Shown here: in pieces, positions 29,400 through 43,690 of the stretch
How positions within the stretch are numbered: the first letter of the stretch is position 1
How the letters are laid out: every line of letters begins with the position of its first letter
Source of the DNA: Tillus elongatus
Taxonomy: Eukaryota; Arthropoda; Insecta; Coleoptera; Cleridae
Direction: 5' to 3'
Assembly (NCBI GenBank): GCA_964006375.1
Contig: OZ023269.1
Coordinates: 130,378,809-130,442,808, forward strand
DNA: 64,000 nucleotides
Made by a program: the position numbers and the translations under genes
The notes under the pieces: generated by a model
What the model was told of the DNA's origin: nothing
Seen by the model: the letters and a program-made list of their open reading frames with translations, nothing else
The model's database searches: none

Positions 29400-30876
29400 T
29401 ATTTTTTTTTCAACAACACACCACAAGGGCTTACAATCTAAATACTATCGTACCGTGGGTGTCGACAAGGAGGAAAGAGGCAACTTGTTAATTCTGGACT
29501 TGAAGCTTTGGAGATTCGGAGGAGAAGAAAAAACCTGTGTAAGCTAGGAATTCCACAACTTGGAAGTCCTCGGGACAAAAGAGCGGGCATAACAAGATGT
29601 TCTATGTCTGGTGACCTAGACAGTAAAAGAGCGCATTCGCTCTGTTTCCCTGGTAGATCTGTTGGGGGCAGCATGTGGAGGAACTATGAAAGAAAGCTCC
29701 TCTGAGCAGTGCCCGTGCAGATATCTATAAAAAATAGAGGGGTCACCAACGTTACGTCGGTGGGCAAGGGATGACAGCCTTTGGGTGGGGGTAGGGTCAC
29801 CGATGAAACGTATAGCTCTCTTTTCAATTGAGTCCAGGATAGCGAGTGTAGAAGCGGCAACTGCATCCCATATGTGGGAGCAGTATTCGAGGTTTGGCTT
29901 TATTTGTGAAGCATATAAGGTAAAGAAATTAGCTAGTGAAAAGTATTTGCGAGCCCGGAAGGGGAAACCTAATTTCTTAGCAGCCGCTTCTGTAATTGAT
30001 GTGACACGTTGGTGTCAATTGAGATTTCGATCCACAGAAATGCCAGTCTAGGGCTGGTGTATCTCTTATGAGAAAGAAAGCAAGACTGAGGTTTGGTGGG
30101 GTTGAATTGTACAAGATTTCTACTTCCACAGTCTAATATTTTTTGGAGATCTACGGAGACAGAACCCTCCATGAGTCTACGATTCTCATCTAATTGGGCT
30201 AAAGAGACAGGCTTAGAATATTGTATATTTGAGTGGAGGGTGCTGTCGTCTGCGTAACTGTGAACTGGGTTGGATGTGCTAGAGAGAAGTTCATTGATGT
30301 GCAGAAGAAACAAAGTAGGGGCTAAAGCTGAACATTGAGGAACCCCTGCATTAATTGGATACAGTTTAGAGGAATGGCTATCCACGACAACAGAAATGCT
30401 CCGGTTGGAGAGGAAATTTGCTGTCGAGGTACAGAGTTTTGGTGGTAGGCCATAGGCCGGAAGTTTATTAAGCAGCTCTGCGTGCCAGACCTGATCGAAT
30501 ACTTTGGATATGTCTAGAGCGACAATCTGGGATTCACCGTGTAGTTCCATAGACTTGTTCCAAGAATGAGTGGCAAAGGAAAGGAGGTCGGCAGTTGATC
30601 TGCGCTGACGTAATCCATACTGCCTGTCGTGGATTAGACTGTGTTTTTCAAGAAATTTTAGTAATTCGGTGTTTATATACTTTTCCATCACTTTAGAGAC
30701 GACTGAAAGGAGAGAAATAGGCATGTAATTGCTAGGAAGCGCTTTGGATCCTTTCTTGGGGACGGGTTGTACTCGAGCCGTTTTCCAGTTACTAGGGAAT
30801 ATGCCTCTATTTTAAGATGTCTGAAATAGACGAGTCAGGACAGGAGCAAGTTCTGGTGCGCATTTTTTGAGAACAA
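29400..30876 (-). pseudogene. CR1/Jockey-like LINE copy B: reverse transcriptase and 3' end
   Basis: The open stretch 29969-30724 (minus) begins at the RT palm region and contains YGLRQRRSTADLLSF, VALDISKVFDQVWHAELL (motif A) and INAGVPQCSALAPTLFLLHIN, where the usual PQGS is PQCS. HSYADDST, the catalytic motif, is intact at 30244-30255. About 56 bases present in copy C are deleted near 30046. The tail (GDPTPTQRLSS, then SFVPRTSELWN-like words in another frame) is frame-broken. The 3' end is a T-run on the plus strand near 29402-29410, i.e. poly(A). The element is cut at 30876 before the endonuclease, ordinary 5' truncation. Tryptophan in QVWHAE is intact here but a stop in copy C. Confidence 0.85.
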
Positions 30877-32106
30877 TTGCTTGAACCAATTTTTTTTTTG
30901 ACTGAGTCAATTGTAAGTTACTGACAGGATTAAATGTATTAGTTGAAAATTAACTAATTAGGATCTCAAATTTGTAGTGATTGTTACAATCAAGCCAACA
31001 TTGTGGTTGATTATGATTAGATTACATTTTGGTTAGGTTATTTGGACTCAGGTGCTGCTTAATGTGCTTAATTTGGTACTTTGGTTACCTGTTGAATACT
31101 CTGTATATATAAAATTCAATATAATTAAGACTTTTATAATCAATCTGGTTAGAACATGGGCTAGCAGCTAACTCAACGATTATTTTTTATCAATTCGTAT
31201 AACCTAATTAATTACATTTTGTCTTAAAGATAGTACTGAATATTGTATGTCTTAGTCTCTGATAACTGATTCAAATGTAGATATTGGAAAACGATTCAGC
31301 ATGAGCCTGTATATTTTAAAAGAAGATATGCCATGTAAATAAAGGATAATAAAGTGCGAAATGTGGAAGCGATAAATACATTGTCTGTGTAGTCTGCTCG
31401 AATTCCTCAAAAAGTCCTGACCGAAGCTCTGTGGTGACTATAAAATATTTCCTATACAAAACACCCTCCCATTCAAAACGATATAAGATATAAGAATAGA
31501 GGTCTGCAAAGCTCAAGGACCCTACGAGTTATTTTATCCACATTTTTGTGTAATTCCAGAGGCATTCGTCATTCCATTTTTGTCCAGCTTATAGATTATC
31601 ATACGGGAAGAAAAATCCACTTCAGCTTTTGCCATTGAATGAGAAAATTGTATGTATAAAATGTGAAATGTATGTTCAACTGATTAATGTTGAAAGCTCA
31701 AAATTATCACGTTTACCTTAAACTTGTGATAGGCACTCGCAAATACACTTTTAGAATATAATTTACCAGTTCAGAATCTAATTGTACCTTAGGATATCTA
31801 ACACAATACCTCCATTTCGCTTACCGGATGACCTAATTTCTAAATGTTTATAACTTGATTTCGTATAAAGTTAGTAACTTCCATTTAAGTACATTATAAA
31901 GTCTTCATAAAATCAGATCGTACAATGTTGCTTTAAAATAATTTAGTTATTTAAAAAAATAAAAAACTTTCCAAAAAAAGCAAATTTCTGTAGAAAATAG
32001 GAAACACCAACCGGTAAAAGGAGAGGTTCGACAAGCTTTTTAAAAATATCACAGTCAACTTTGTTCCAGCTATCGTACCGATTTCTCTAGTAAGTAAGTA
32101 TAAAAG
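30877..32106. other. AT-rich sequence, nothing recognised
   Basis: About 1.2 kb, no family matches and no credible gene. Confidence 0.5.
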
Positions 32107-32510
32107 TCTGGACCCAGAAATTGCGTTATGGTAGTGAATTTTCATAAAAATATTTTTAATAGCAAATATGTCTTTTCTTTTAACGAAAGCGGGCATGAAA
32201 TTTGGTTGTCAGTATAACCTATATAGTAGAAACAATGTACCATATTTCATCAAAATAACTTTATGGTTTGAAAACGTAAAATTTTTTTTGAAAATAAACT
32301 CAAAATGTTCCCGAAAAAACTGGTTCCTAGCCAACAAACGTTGACCAAATAGCAAATTGAGCTATTGAAATTTGAAACATAATGAAAATTCGCTGCCATA
32401 ACGCACTTGCTGCGTCCTGAGTTTCTTTTCTTACAAACATGCATTATATTTCGATAGAAAATGCAAAAATGTAATAAGATAAGCTGTGTTCGATTAAACA
32501 AAAATTAATA
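32107..32510 (-). mobile_element. HL D block plus part of C block
   Basis: D block 32107-32420 has ends TCTGGACCCAGAAATTGCG and CATAACGCACTTGCTGCGTCC. C-block words (TTACAAACATGCATTATATTTCG) follow on the right, so the unit is in minus orientation and truncated. Confidence 0.7.
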
Positions 32511-33022
32511 GCAAATCTGTATTTCTTTAATAAAAGCAGCCATCAAATTTGGGTAGCAATATAGTAGAAACAATGTATTTCATAAAAATAACTTTATTTT
32601 TTTTTAAAGTGCAACATTTTTCCCAAAATGAACTTAAAACCTTTTGGAAAAAACTTGTATAAATATTTTTTTTATAATTTTTTTCTTGTAACTTAGAAAT
32701 ATAAATTTTGGTATATAGTTCCTTTTAGTATCGGAAACTTACGTACCATAGCTTTTCTATTTTTTGAGATAAATTTGTTTTCCGAAAGAAGATCCAAAAT
32801 TTTCCATATTTGATTTTCCTGGTTAACGAACTTATCCAAGCCACTCACAAAAGGAAGGTACAGCAAAAGCGTACCATTATTTTTTGAGTTAACGGTGATT
32901 AAAAGGAAACTAGTTATATACCTAAATTTAGATTTCTATGTTGCAGGAAAAAAAAGTGATAAAAAAATATTTGGTGTCAGGTCATTTCTATGAAAATTCA
33001 CTAACATCACGCACTGGCTGCG
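32511..33022. mobile_element. Mosaic of HL D, B and terminal pieces
   Basis: A D-like interior piece at 32507-32650 is followed by an inverted B-arm piece at 32650-32900 (TTTTTGAGTTAACGGTG). A plus-strand terminal piece at 32910-33022 ends ACGCACTGGCTGCGTCC. The pieces meet at abrupt joints. Confidence 0.6.
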
Positions 33023-33162
33023 TCCGGACTTTTTAGTGAATTTTCGTAGAAAAAAATCAGTATAGGGAGATCCCGAATTTTGAATTTTGAAAAAAATTTT
33101 GCAAATGAGCGCGAACTAGGACCCCTAGAACCCACATCCGGGGTCAGTTTTAATTTTTATAT

Positions 33163-33247
<85 letters not shown>

Positions 33248-33628
33248 CTAAAACAGGATTGATAACACGGCATTTATGTGTGTGTGTATATACATGTATC
33301 ACACCGATAACTCAAAAAATAATGGGCCGATTTTAATAAAATTTGGCATGTACCTTACTTTTGTTGATGGCTTGGATAAATTCGTTAGTCAGGAAAATCG
33401 GCGGAGGTTTTCCGGAAAAGTTTTTATTCGAAATTTTTTTTAATCTCAAAATCTAAAAAATCTATGATAACCAAATTTGGTAGGTAGGTTTATGATATAA
33501 AAAGTAAACTACACACCAAAATTTAGATTTTTATGTTACAAGAAAAAAAGTTATAACAAAATATTTTGTGCCATATCATTTCTGTGAAAATTCACTACTA
33601 TAACGCACTTGCTGCTTCCAGGTTTTTA
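33023..33628 (+). mobile_element. HL element (A, TA, B with 3' hairpin end)
   Basis: A block starts immediately after the T-run that follows the previous 3' end. (TA)n is at 33170-33243. A short foreign piece at 33244-33290 carries an inverted fragment of the 295 bp ribozyme-like unit (AACACGGCATTTAT). The B arm from 33297 ends ATAACGCACTTGCTGCTTCCAGG. No C block. Confidence 0.75.
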
Positions 33629-33687
33629 GTGAATTTTTATTTAAAAAAATTCACTAATAGAGAGGTGTCGATGGTGAGACTTTGCAA

Positions 33688-33760
<73 letters not shown>

Positions 33761-34216
33761 CCAACGGATAACTCAAAAAATAATTAACCGATTTTAATGA
33801 AACTCGGCAAGCGCCTTTCTTTTATTAATGGCTTGGACGAGTTCGTTAGCCAAGAAACTCCAATAAGGTTTTCCCGGAAAATTTCGAGTTTTCTTTCGAA
33901 ACAATTTTTTTCTCCGAAAATTACAAAGTTATTTTAATGAAATTCCACATATAGATTGCCTTGAAAAGAGCTTACTACGAGCCAAAACTGAACTCCTTAA
34001 GTTGATAAAAAATTGAGTTATTTAAATTTTGAATTTTCTATAGAAATTTTTTTATCTCCGAAAATTACGAAGTTATTTTAATGAAATTTAGTGGATACGT
34101 TGCTTTAAAAAAGACCTTACTACACACCAAAATTTAACTTTCTAAGTTTATAGAAAATTGAGTTATTCAAATTTGAAACATTTATTAAAAATTCACTACT
34201 ATAACGCACTTGCTGC
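33629..34216 (+). mobile_element. HL element, delta variant, head-to-tail with the previous copy
   Basis: Hairpin GTGAATTTTTATTTAAAAAAATTCAC is followed by GAGAGGTGTCGATGGTGAG, then (TA)n 33700-33756. The A arm is shortened before the array. The B arm ends ATAACGCACTTGCTGCGTCC at 34216. Confidence 0.75.
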
Positions 34217-34962
34217 GTCCATGCTTTTTTTATTGTTTAAGTGATATACCGTGTTTTTAGATAGGAGTTATTTTAACCACGCGTCTGTGTTGGTGTGGGG
34301 CTATTTGCGTATCTGCAGTTGCCGGTTAAATTAAATTAAATGTTTAACATGTATTGCATGTATATCACCATTTAAGTGAGTCTCGCTAAAAAAGCTCTAA
34401 TTCTAAACCACATATCGTTCCGTTTGTTCGCTAATCTCATATTCGCTTCAGTATCTTTCGGTTAGTGATAACTGGATAACAAAATGGTGTAGCCTAGAAG
34501 CAGGAGCGATGGAAAAGAATGGCAGCAATTTATAAAATTAAGTGCATATGATGATATTAAGTTTTTATGGTTTTTTGTGTCGACAACAATCCATATGCCG
34601 TGCTGTAGCGCTATAAAAGATTGGTTTGAATAACGCTAGCAGCGGCCATTTATCTTTGATGAAATTAATTAAAAAGTACACATAAAATGCAAACTGAAAA
34701 TATAAAATATCTTGCAGGAAATATTTCATGTTTTGCATGATGGAACTAACTAAGCAGAAATTAAATTTGTAATTTTTTGCAGCTTTTAAGCTTTAAAAGT
34801 ATATTCTATCGATAAATGAATTTTAAAAATTCCAAACCTGCGGAATCGCCTTTGTTAAATGTTTTCAGTAAACCTTTCAGGATTTCTGATAAAGTAAAAT
34901 AAACAGCGTGAAATATGCATGGTATTGTGTAGAAATATTTTTCCCAAGAAGAACTCTTAGTT
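34217..34962. other. Unassigned AT-rich sequence
   Basis: No family match and no credible coding frame. Confidence 0.5.
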
Positions 34963-36218
<1,256 letters not shown>

Positions 36219-36735
36219 AATTTTTTATATTTATACTAACTTTCGCGTTTCAAATCTCCAGCTTCACATTTACAGGAGAAAAATTATAAACTTTTCAAAG
36301 TAACGATTCTGGTATTCCTTGAATTTTTTGCAGGATGAAAAGATAAAGGTTCTCTGTAATATTTAATAGATTTTGTTTTAACACATCTAATATTTTGGTA
36401 ATGCGTTTTGTCTGGCTTTTATTGGCACTAAAATTTTGCTTCATTAAGTGCCTATAACTATTTTTTCTTTCACAATAGAAACCTAACTTTCGCAGCACAG
36501 TTTGGTTTTTACAATGCAAACCAGCTTGTCAAATTTGGTTGCCATAGCTTAGTTATTTCCAGAGATATGAATTTTTTCAAAAGGAAACCCAAAATTTTTC
36601 CGGATAACCTACTTCGATTTTCCTGGCAAACGAATCCAAGCCACTAATAAAAAGAAGGTACCCGCCAAATTTTATAAAAATGGGTTTATAATTTTTTGAG
36701 TTATCGGTGACACACACACCCACACATATAAATAA

Positions 36736-36818
<83 letters not shown>

Positions 36819-36892
36819 CAGAAATTTTTTCAAAATTGAAAAGCCGGGATCTCATCATTACTGTTTTTTTTAAAGAAAATTCACTAATAGCA
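36219..36892 (-). mobile_element. HL element (inverted), alpha B arm, (CA)n(TA)n, A block
   Basis: On the minus strand: A block 36816-36892, (TA)n 36741-36815, (TG)n, then B arm alpha to 36219 (matches 28000-28300). It begins one base after the D block of the preceding copy. Confidence 0.7.
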
Positions 36893-37362
36893 AGGATGAA
36901 ACATGAGCAGACGAGGTTAGGTCGTCTTCCAAAGTTACACCAAGAAATTTAGCTTTGCGTCATTGCTGTGACCCGTATTTTGTAGCAGACGTTGTGCATT
37001 ATTTAAAGTTAGTTTAAGAGAGTGTACCCAAAACCACTCTTCTGCTTGATCAAGGCAAGCCCCAGTACGGAGATCCAAATCAACCATCGTTCTTGATCTA
37101 TTAACACAACTGGTATCGTCGGCATAGAGATCGAGTGCATCTGAACCAATGTTGTGCGGCAGATCATGTATATAGAGTATAAAGAGTAGGAGACCCAAAA
37201 TGGAACACCGTGGAACACCATACTCTACTGTAATCTCATCGGATAGCTGTTCGTTCCAATAAACAATCTGGATTTTATCATCTAGATAAGACCCAACCTC
37301 ATGCACTTTAACAGTGTCATATTCAGTCTTACTTGCGATCGGCAGAGGGTTCCAAGGATTCT
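36893..37362 (-). pseudogene. LINE reverse-transcriptase fragment (Jockey/CR1-like)
   Basis: The minus-strand frame 36935-37306 reads SYLDDKIQIVYWNEQ, VEYGVPRCSILGLLLFILYIHDLPHN (the usual PQGSILGPLLF with two changes), LDLYADDTSCV with the catalytic YADD intact at 37115-37126, and LKLTLNNAQ. After a shift it continues FLGVTLEDDLTSSAHVS at about 36897-36950. Only the palm to thumb of the RT is present. It is cut by an HL A block on one side and the 95 bp satellite element on the other. The family differs from the copies at 29.4 and 39.7 kb. Confidence 0.8.
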
Positions 37363-38280
37363 TAAAATATCTTTATATGGTATGAGATGAGGAGAGTATG
37401 AGCGAATGCTAAAAAACATATTTTGGAAAGAACATATTGCTCCCATATGTACTTCCAAAATATTTTTGGAAGCAATATGAAATGAGGGGGGTATGAGCGA
37501 ATGCTGGAAAACATATTTTGGAAAGAACATATTGCTCCCATATGTACTTCCAAAATATTTTTGGAAGCAATATGAAATGAGGAGGGTATGAGCGAATGCT
37601 GGAAAACATATTTTGGAAAGAACATATTGCTCCCATATGTACTTCCAAAATATTTTTGAAAGCAATATGAAATGAGGGGGGTATGAGCGAATGCTGGAAA
37701 ACATATTTTGGAAAGAACATATTGCTCCCATATGTACTTCCAAAATATTTTTGGAAGCAATATGAAATGAGGGGGGGTATGAGCGAATGCTGGAAAACAT
37801 ATTTTGGAAAGAACATATTGCTCCCATATGTACTTCCAAAATATTTTTGGAAGCAATATGAAATGAGGAGGGTATGAGCGAATGCTGGAAAACATATTTT
37901 GGAAAGAACATATTGCTCCCATATGTACTTCCAAAATATTTTTGGAAGCAATAGGAAATGAGGGGGGTATGAGCGAATGCTGGAAAACATATTTTGGAAA
38001 GAACATATTGCTCCCATATGTACTTCCAAAATATTTTTGGAAGCAATATGAAATGAGGGGGGGTATGAGCGAATGCTGGAAAACATATTTTGGAAAGAAC
38101 ATATTGCTCCCATATGTACTTCCAAAATATTTTTGGAAGCAATATGAAATGAGGAGGGTATGAGCGAATGCTGGAAAACATATTTTGGAAAGAACATAAA
38201 CAAAAGCAATATGTTTTTTCAAAAATATTTTTTCCAGCATTCGCTCATACCCCCCTCTTATCATACCATATCAAGATACT
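37363..38280. repeat. 95 bp satellite (9 units) inside a ~72 bp inverted-repeat element
   Basis: Unit starts (ATGAGCGAATGCTGG) fall at 37398, 37493, 37588, 37683, 37779, 37874, 37969, 38065 and 38160: spacing 95, 95, 95, 96, 95, 95, 96, 95. Copies are nearly identical and differ mainly in G-run length and a GGAG/GGGG choice. Each unit is self-complementary: CATATTGCT pairs with AGCAATATG, and CTTCCAAAA-TAT-TTTTGGAAG forms a hairpin. The array's ends (37366-37443 and 38206-38277) are about 72 bp inverted repeats sharing TATGGTATGA and GTATGAGCGAATGCT. Three minus-strand open frames of 266-300 codons exist only because the unit lacks stops. I do not regard them as genes. Confidence 0.9.
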
Positions 38281-38906
38281 TATACTGACCGACTTTAAGT
38301 GGGACACCATGAATATGTTAATAAGGGACTTTGTTCGTATTTTTAGCATTTCTGAAAAAAGAAAAATCTCTATTTTTGTGACCTAAGATACCGAAGATAA
38401 TAAATATTTTTTTTAGGAAAAACTGTATTTTTCGAAATAAAGCCATTAGAACCTGTCTAAAACATGCTGTGGCAAATTTGGTTCTTTAAGTGCAACTTAT
38501 GACTGAGAATTAGTAGACATTTTTTTAAATAATTTATTTGAAACCGAGAGAATCATCAAGCCCCAGCATTACTGTAATGTTGTTTTAATCTCCAATAGTT
38601 AAACGCATCCCAGTCCGAGCCGAACTTGTCTAATTCCTAACAGATTTACGTGGGATTATAGAATCATAGAACTTTAATCATATTCATATCTGGTAACAGA
38701 ATGCTAGCCATAGATCCAGCTTCTGTTCGAATTACATCTCGAGGTAAAATATGTGCTCAATATCTTCAAATAAACTCTTAAACTTATGGCTGCTTTTGTG
38801 TTATCTGTAAGCACTATAGATGTTTCAAAAAGATTTACTGTTTATTGATTTATATTTTTCCTGAATAATATGCTTTATGGTCGGAAAGTAAAGGAGCCAT
38901 GCAATG

Positions 38907-38991
<85 letters not shown>

Positions 38992-39177
38992 GCAATAATC
39001 TATCGCGATAGCAGAGCCATATAAACTTAACACATGTAAGATATCAAATCAATTAATATCTGTTATATCTGTTTGTTTTATCTTCGGGTTTAGATGGAGA
39101 TACTTGGTTATCGAAACACTTGTTAGTTGTAGAAAATATGGTTTCTTGGGAGTGGTATTCACCTAGCACTGATTTTA
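38281..39177. other. AT-rich spacer with a (TA)n array
   Basis: (TA)n at 38912-38987; its flanks do not match HL arms. The rest is unassigned. Confidence 0.55.
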
Positions 39178-39654
<477 letters not shown>

Positions 39655-42035
39655 TTTTTTTTTCAAAAACACACCACGAGGGCTTACAGCCTAAATATTA
39701 TCGTACCGTGGATGTTGACAAGGAGGAAAGAGGCAACTTGTTAATTCTGTACTTGAAGGTTTGGAGGTTCGGAGGAGAAGGAAAAACATGTGCCGGCAAG
39801 GAATTCCACAACTCGGAAGTCCTCGGGACAAAAGAACGGGCATAACAAGATGTTCTATGTCTGGTGACCTGGACAGTAAAAGGGTGCATTCGCTCTGTTC
39901 CCCTGGTAGATCTGTTGGGGGCAGCAGGTGGGGGAACTATGGATAAAATCTCCTCTGAGCACTGCCCGTGCAGATATCTATAAAAGAGAAAGAGGTCACC
40001 AACGGCACGTCGGTGGGAAAGGGATGGCAGCCTTTGGGTGAGGGTAGGGTCACCGATGAGACGTATAGCTCTTTTTTTGAATGGAGTCCAGGATAGCGAG
40101 TGTAGAAGCGGCAGCGGCACCCCAGATGTGGGAGCAGTATTCGATGTTTGGCCTTATTTGTGAAGTATATAAGATATAGAGATTAGCTGGTTAAAAGTAT
40201 TTGCGAGCCCGGAAGAGGAAACCTAATTTCTTAGCAGCCGCTTCTGCAATTGATGTGACATGTTGGTGCCAATTGAAATTTAGATCCACAGAAATGCCAA
40301 CAAGGGAAAAGGACTCATTACTTTGAATAACTTGGTTGTTCATTGTGATGGGTCTAGGGCTGGTGTATCTCTTGTGAGAAAGAAAGCAAGACTTAGTTTT
40401 GGTGGGGTTTAATTGTACAAGATTTCTACTTCCCCAGTTTAATATTTTTTGGAGATCCACGGAGACAGAACCCTCCATGAGTCTGCCATCCTCATTTAAT
40501 TGGGCTAAAGAGACAGGCTTAGAATATTGTATATTTGAATGGAGGGTGCTGTCGTCCGCGTAGCTGTGAACTGAGTTGGATGTGCTAGATAGGAGGTCAT
40601 TGATGTGGAGAAGAAACAAAGTAGGGGCTAAAGTTGAACCTTGAGGAACTCCTCCATTAATTGGATACAGTTTAGAGGAATGGCCATCCACAACAACAGA
40701 TATGCTCCTGTTGGAGAGTAAATTTGCTGTACACATACAGAGTTTTGGTGGTAGGCCATAGGCCGGAAGTTTATTAAGCAGCGCTGCGTGCTAGACCTGG
40801 TTGAATGCTTTGGATATGTCTAGAGCAACAATCTGGGATTCACCGTGTTGTTCCATGGACTTGTTCCAAGAATGGGTGACAAAGGAAAGGAGGTCGGCAG
40901 TCGATCGCTGACGGAATCCATACTGCCTGTCGTGGATTAGACTGTGTTTTTCAAGAAATTTTAGTAATTCGGTGTTTATATACTTTTCCATCACTTTAGA
41001 GACGACTGAAAGGAGAGAAATAGGCCTGTAGTTGCTAGGAAGCGCTTTGGATCCTATCTTGGGGAGGGATTGTACTCGAGCAGTTTTCCAGTTACTAGGG
41101 AATATGCCTTTATTATAAGATATCTGAAACAGACGAGTCAGGACAGGAGCAAGCTCTGGTGCGCATTTTTTGAGAACAATTGCTGGGATCTCGTCAAGGC
41201 CAGATGCTTTCCTGGTATTAAGAGAAGAGAGCATCTTTCGTACCTTATTAGTTTTGAAAATGATATCCGTCATTTTATGCGCGACATTGGGGACTGTTGG
41301 TGGTTGAACATTTGGAGGTGGATTGAGAGTAGAATTGCCGGCGAACAACGAAGCAAAAAGTTCAGCCTTGCGCAGGGCGGTAGAAACAATTTCATCCCCT
41401 GAGACAAGAGGTGGGAACGTGCGTTTGCAGAAATTATTCCCAATAGATTTAGCAAGAGTCCAGAAGGGTTTGCCGCCGTTGGATCTTAAGAGGACTTTGT
41501 TTTTAATGTGGCTATTAAACGAGTTTTTTGCTTCAGGAAGAATGCGGACATAGCGGTTTCTTGCTTCATTAAATGCTTGACGATTTTTTTGACTGGGATT
41601 GTGTAGAAGCGTTTTGTGAGCTTTGACCTTTTCAAGTCTGGCCTTGTCACAGGATTTAGAGAACCAGGGCTTTTGAGTGGCTGAAGAGGTTTTCTGTGTA
41701 CGTGGGATAAATAATTCCATGCCAGCTTGGATAATTTCGGTGACGTTTTGTGAGATATCAGAGGGGTCAGGATGAAAGAAGCAGACAGACGCCCATGGAA
41801 ATGAGGAAAAGTAATCCCGCATTTTGTCCCAGTTTGCGGAGTTGTAGTGCCAAACGATACGTGGGTGTGATGACTGTGTGACCTCGGGATGCATTGCGCA
41901 GGAAGCAGTGACCATGCCGTGGTCTGAGCGACCAAGGGGGGCGGTGACTGATATCTTATAGCATTCAGGTTGTGTAGTAAGAAGGAGATCTAAGGGATTT
42001 GAGCTGTGTGTTGGGATACGAGGAAAGTAAGTAGG
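39655..42035 (-). pseudogene. CR1/Jockey-like LINE copy C: longest copy, endonuclease C-terminus to poly(A)
   Basis: Minus-strand translation runs from the end of the endonuclease (LDLLLTTQPECYK, GRSDHGMVTASCAM at 41911-41945) through a linker into the reverse transcriptase. RT landmarks are FPSNWKTARVQSLPKIG, SNYRPISLLSVVSKVMEK, YGFRQRSTADLLSF, VALDISKAF, GGVPQGSTLAPTLFLLHIND and YADD at 40551-40562. The C-terminal region (LGFLFRARKYF, AIRLIGDPTLTQRLPSLSHRRA, SFVPRTSELWNSLPAHVF) follows. Three lesions are visible: TGG to TAG at 40791-40793 within QVWHA, an in-frame TAA at 40191-40193, and a one-base expansion of an A-run near 40075 that shifts frame. The 3' end is a poly(A) tail (T-run near 39655) and the 5' end is truncated at about 42035. 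With so few lesions it is younger than copies A and B. Confidence 0.88.
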
Positions 42036-43275
42036 TAAGTAGGTGCCACTGATGACCAGATAAACGTACAAAACCAAAATATTTTGTGTCGATAACAAAA
42101 TCTAGTGTATATTACAGACATGGTTAAGTTTTTGGCGTATGGGTCAAGAAGTACCAGAAAAATTATTTTGAAAATTTTATAGTTTTTCTTGTTCAACGGT
42201 CAAAGTTGCGATATGAAACGTCAAAATTGGCACGTTTTAGGCAAAGAACCTTAAACAAATATGGGTTATGTAGAGAAAACGTGGCAAGTAGTGTGTTTAC
42301 CGAAACCGCAAGTTACAGTCTCAACCGTCATTGTCGTTCATTTTCCTAAGATGTTTGCGAAAAACTCATTCCAAATACACCCATTCTCTGGTGCTTTGGC
42401 TTTAGTTTTAGTAATAGAGTTTATGGTTTAACAGTGTATAATTTGTAGAGAATTTTCGTAGAAAAAACTCGCCAATGAGGTGACCGCGACTTTTGAATTT
42501 TGAAAATATTCCTTCAAATGAGCGGGAAGAAACCAAAATGAATACGGGTTATGTAGAAAAAATATTCCAAGAAGTCTGTTTTACAAAACCTTAAGCTGTA
42601 GCTTCAACCGTCATTGTCCTTCATTTTACTAAAATATTTGCCAAAAATTATTTTCAAATAGACCCTTTCTCTAATGCTTTGGCAGTAGTTTTAGTTATAG
42701 AGTTTATTGTCTAATAGTCTATAACTTCTAGCGACTCTTCGTAGAAAAAATTCGTTAATCAAGACTCCGCAACTTTTAATTCTGGAAAGATTTCTTCAAA
42801 TTAGAGCGAACTAGGCCCCCTAGAACCCACATCCTGGGTTAGTTTCAGTTTTATCTGAATTTATATACAGGCTGGCGTATTTACACGGTAAAGCTCAACA
42901 TATAGATTATTACACAAGACGCGAGAAAACATGTATACGTTAATTATAGGGTGTCTTGATGTGCAACTTATAAAATTATTTTAACAATCACAGGTGGCCC
43001 ATAAGTCGTTGGTGATACAAATTTTCTTTTTCTATCGAACACGCCTTATATTATTGCATTTTTTCATTTCCAAACAAAATATAAGGCATGTTTATAAGAA
43101 AAAATCTAGACGCAGCAAGTGTGTTATGGTGGCAAATTTTACTTAAATGCTTCAAATTTAAATAACTCAATTAACGCAGGATTCGTTGGCTAGGAAAGTA
43201 GTTTTTTCGAGAATATTTTCAGTTTATTTTCGGAAATTTTTTGTACATTTTTAAATAATAAAGTTGTTTTAATGT

Positions 43276-43372
<97 letters not shown>

Positions 43373-43412
43373 TTATACTGGTAACCAAATTTAGCGCCTG
43401 CTTCTATTAAAA
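42036..43412 (+). mobile_element. HL element: B gamma, A-like arm, second B piece, C, D with an internal (TA)n
   Basis: B gamma at 42040-42450 parallels 16620-17010. An A-like arm spans 42455-42530, another gamma end 42540-42740, an A-like arm 42750-42870 and the C block 42871-43088. The D block begins at 43090 (CTAGACGCAGCAAGTGTG). Its usual CTATATAGG word has grown into a (TA)n array of about 91 bp (43280-43370). The D terminus is lost. Confidence 0.7.
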
Positions 43413-43416
43413 ATTC

Positions 43417-43690
43417 TGGATGCAGCAAGTATATAATGGAAGTGTTTCATAAAAATATTTTTAGTACCAAATTTTTAGTAACAAATATGTATTTTACTGA
43501 AAGCAGGCATCAAATTTGGTTACCAGTATAACCTATATAGAAGAAACAAGGTACCATATTTCATTAAAACAATTTTACCTTTCGAAAATGAATTCAACAA
43601 ATAAATTTTTGTATTCTCAAAAAAACTGGTTTCCTACCCAACGAACTTTACGTTAATAGCAAATAATGAGTTATTGAAATATAGATTTTT
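43417..43690 (-). mobile_element. HL D block missing one end
   Basis: Starts TTCTGGATGCAGCAAGTATA and follows the D interior (GGTTACCAGTATAACCTATATAG) to about 43690; the second hairpin end is absent. It is inverted relative to the preceding D block. Confidence 0.65.

Noticed and set aside
37398..38200. CRISPR-like array
   Set aside because: Units are contiguous and identical with no variable spacers, in a eukaryotic context.
37282..38264. Three overlapping minus-strand frames of 266-300 codons with repeated SFHIASKNILEVHMG-like words
   Set aside because: Produced by the 95 bp satellite, which has no stop in these frames; all three frames are open at once, as expected for a repeat and not for a gene.
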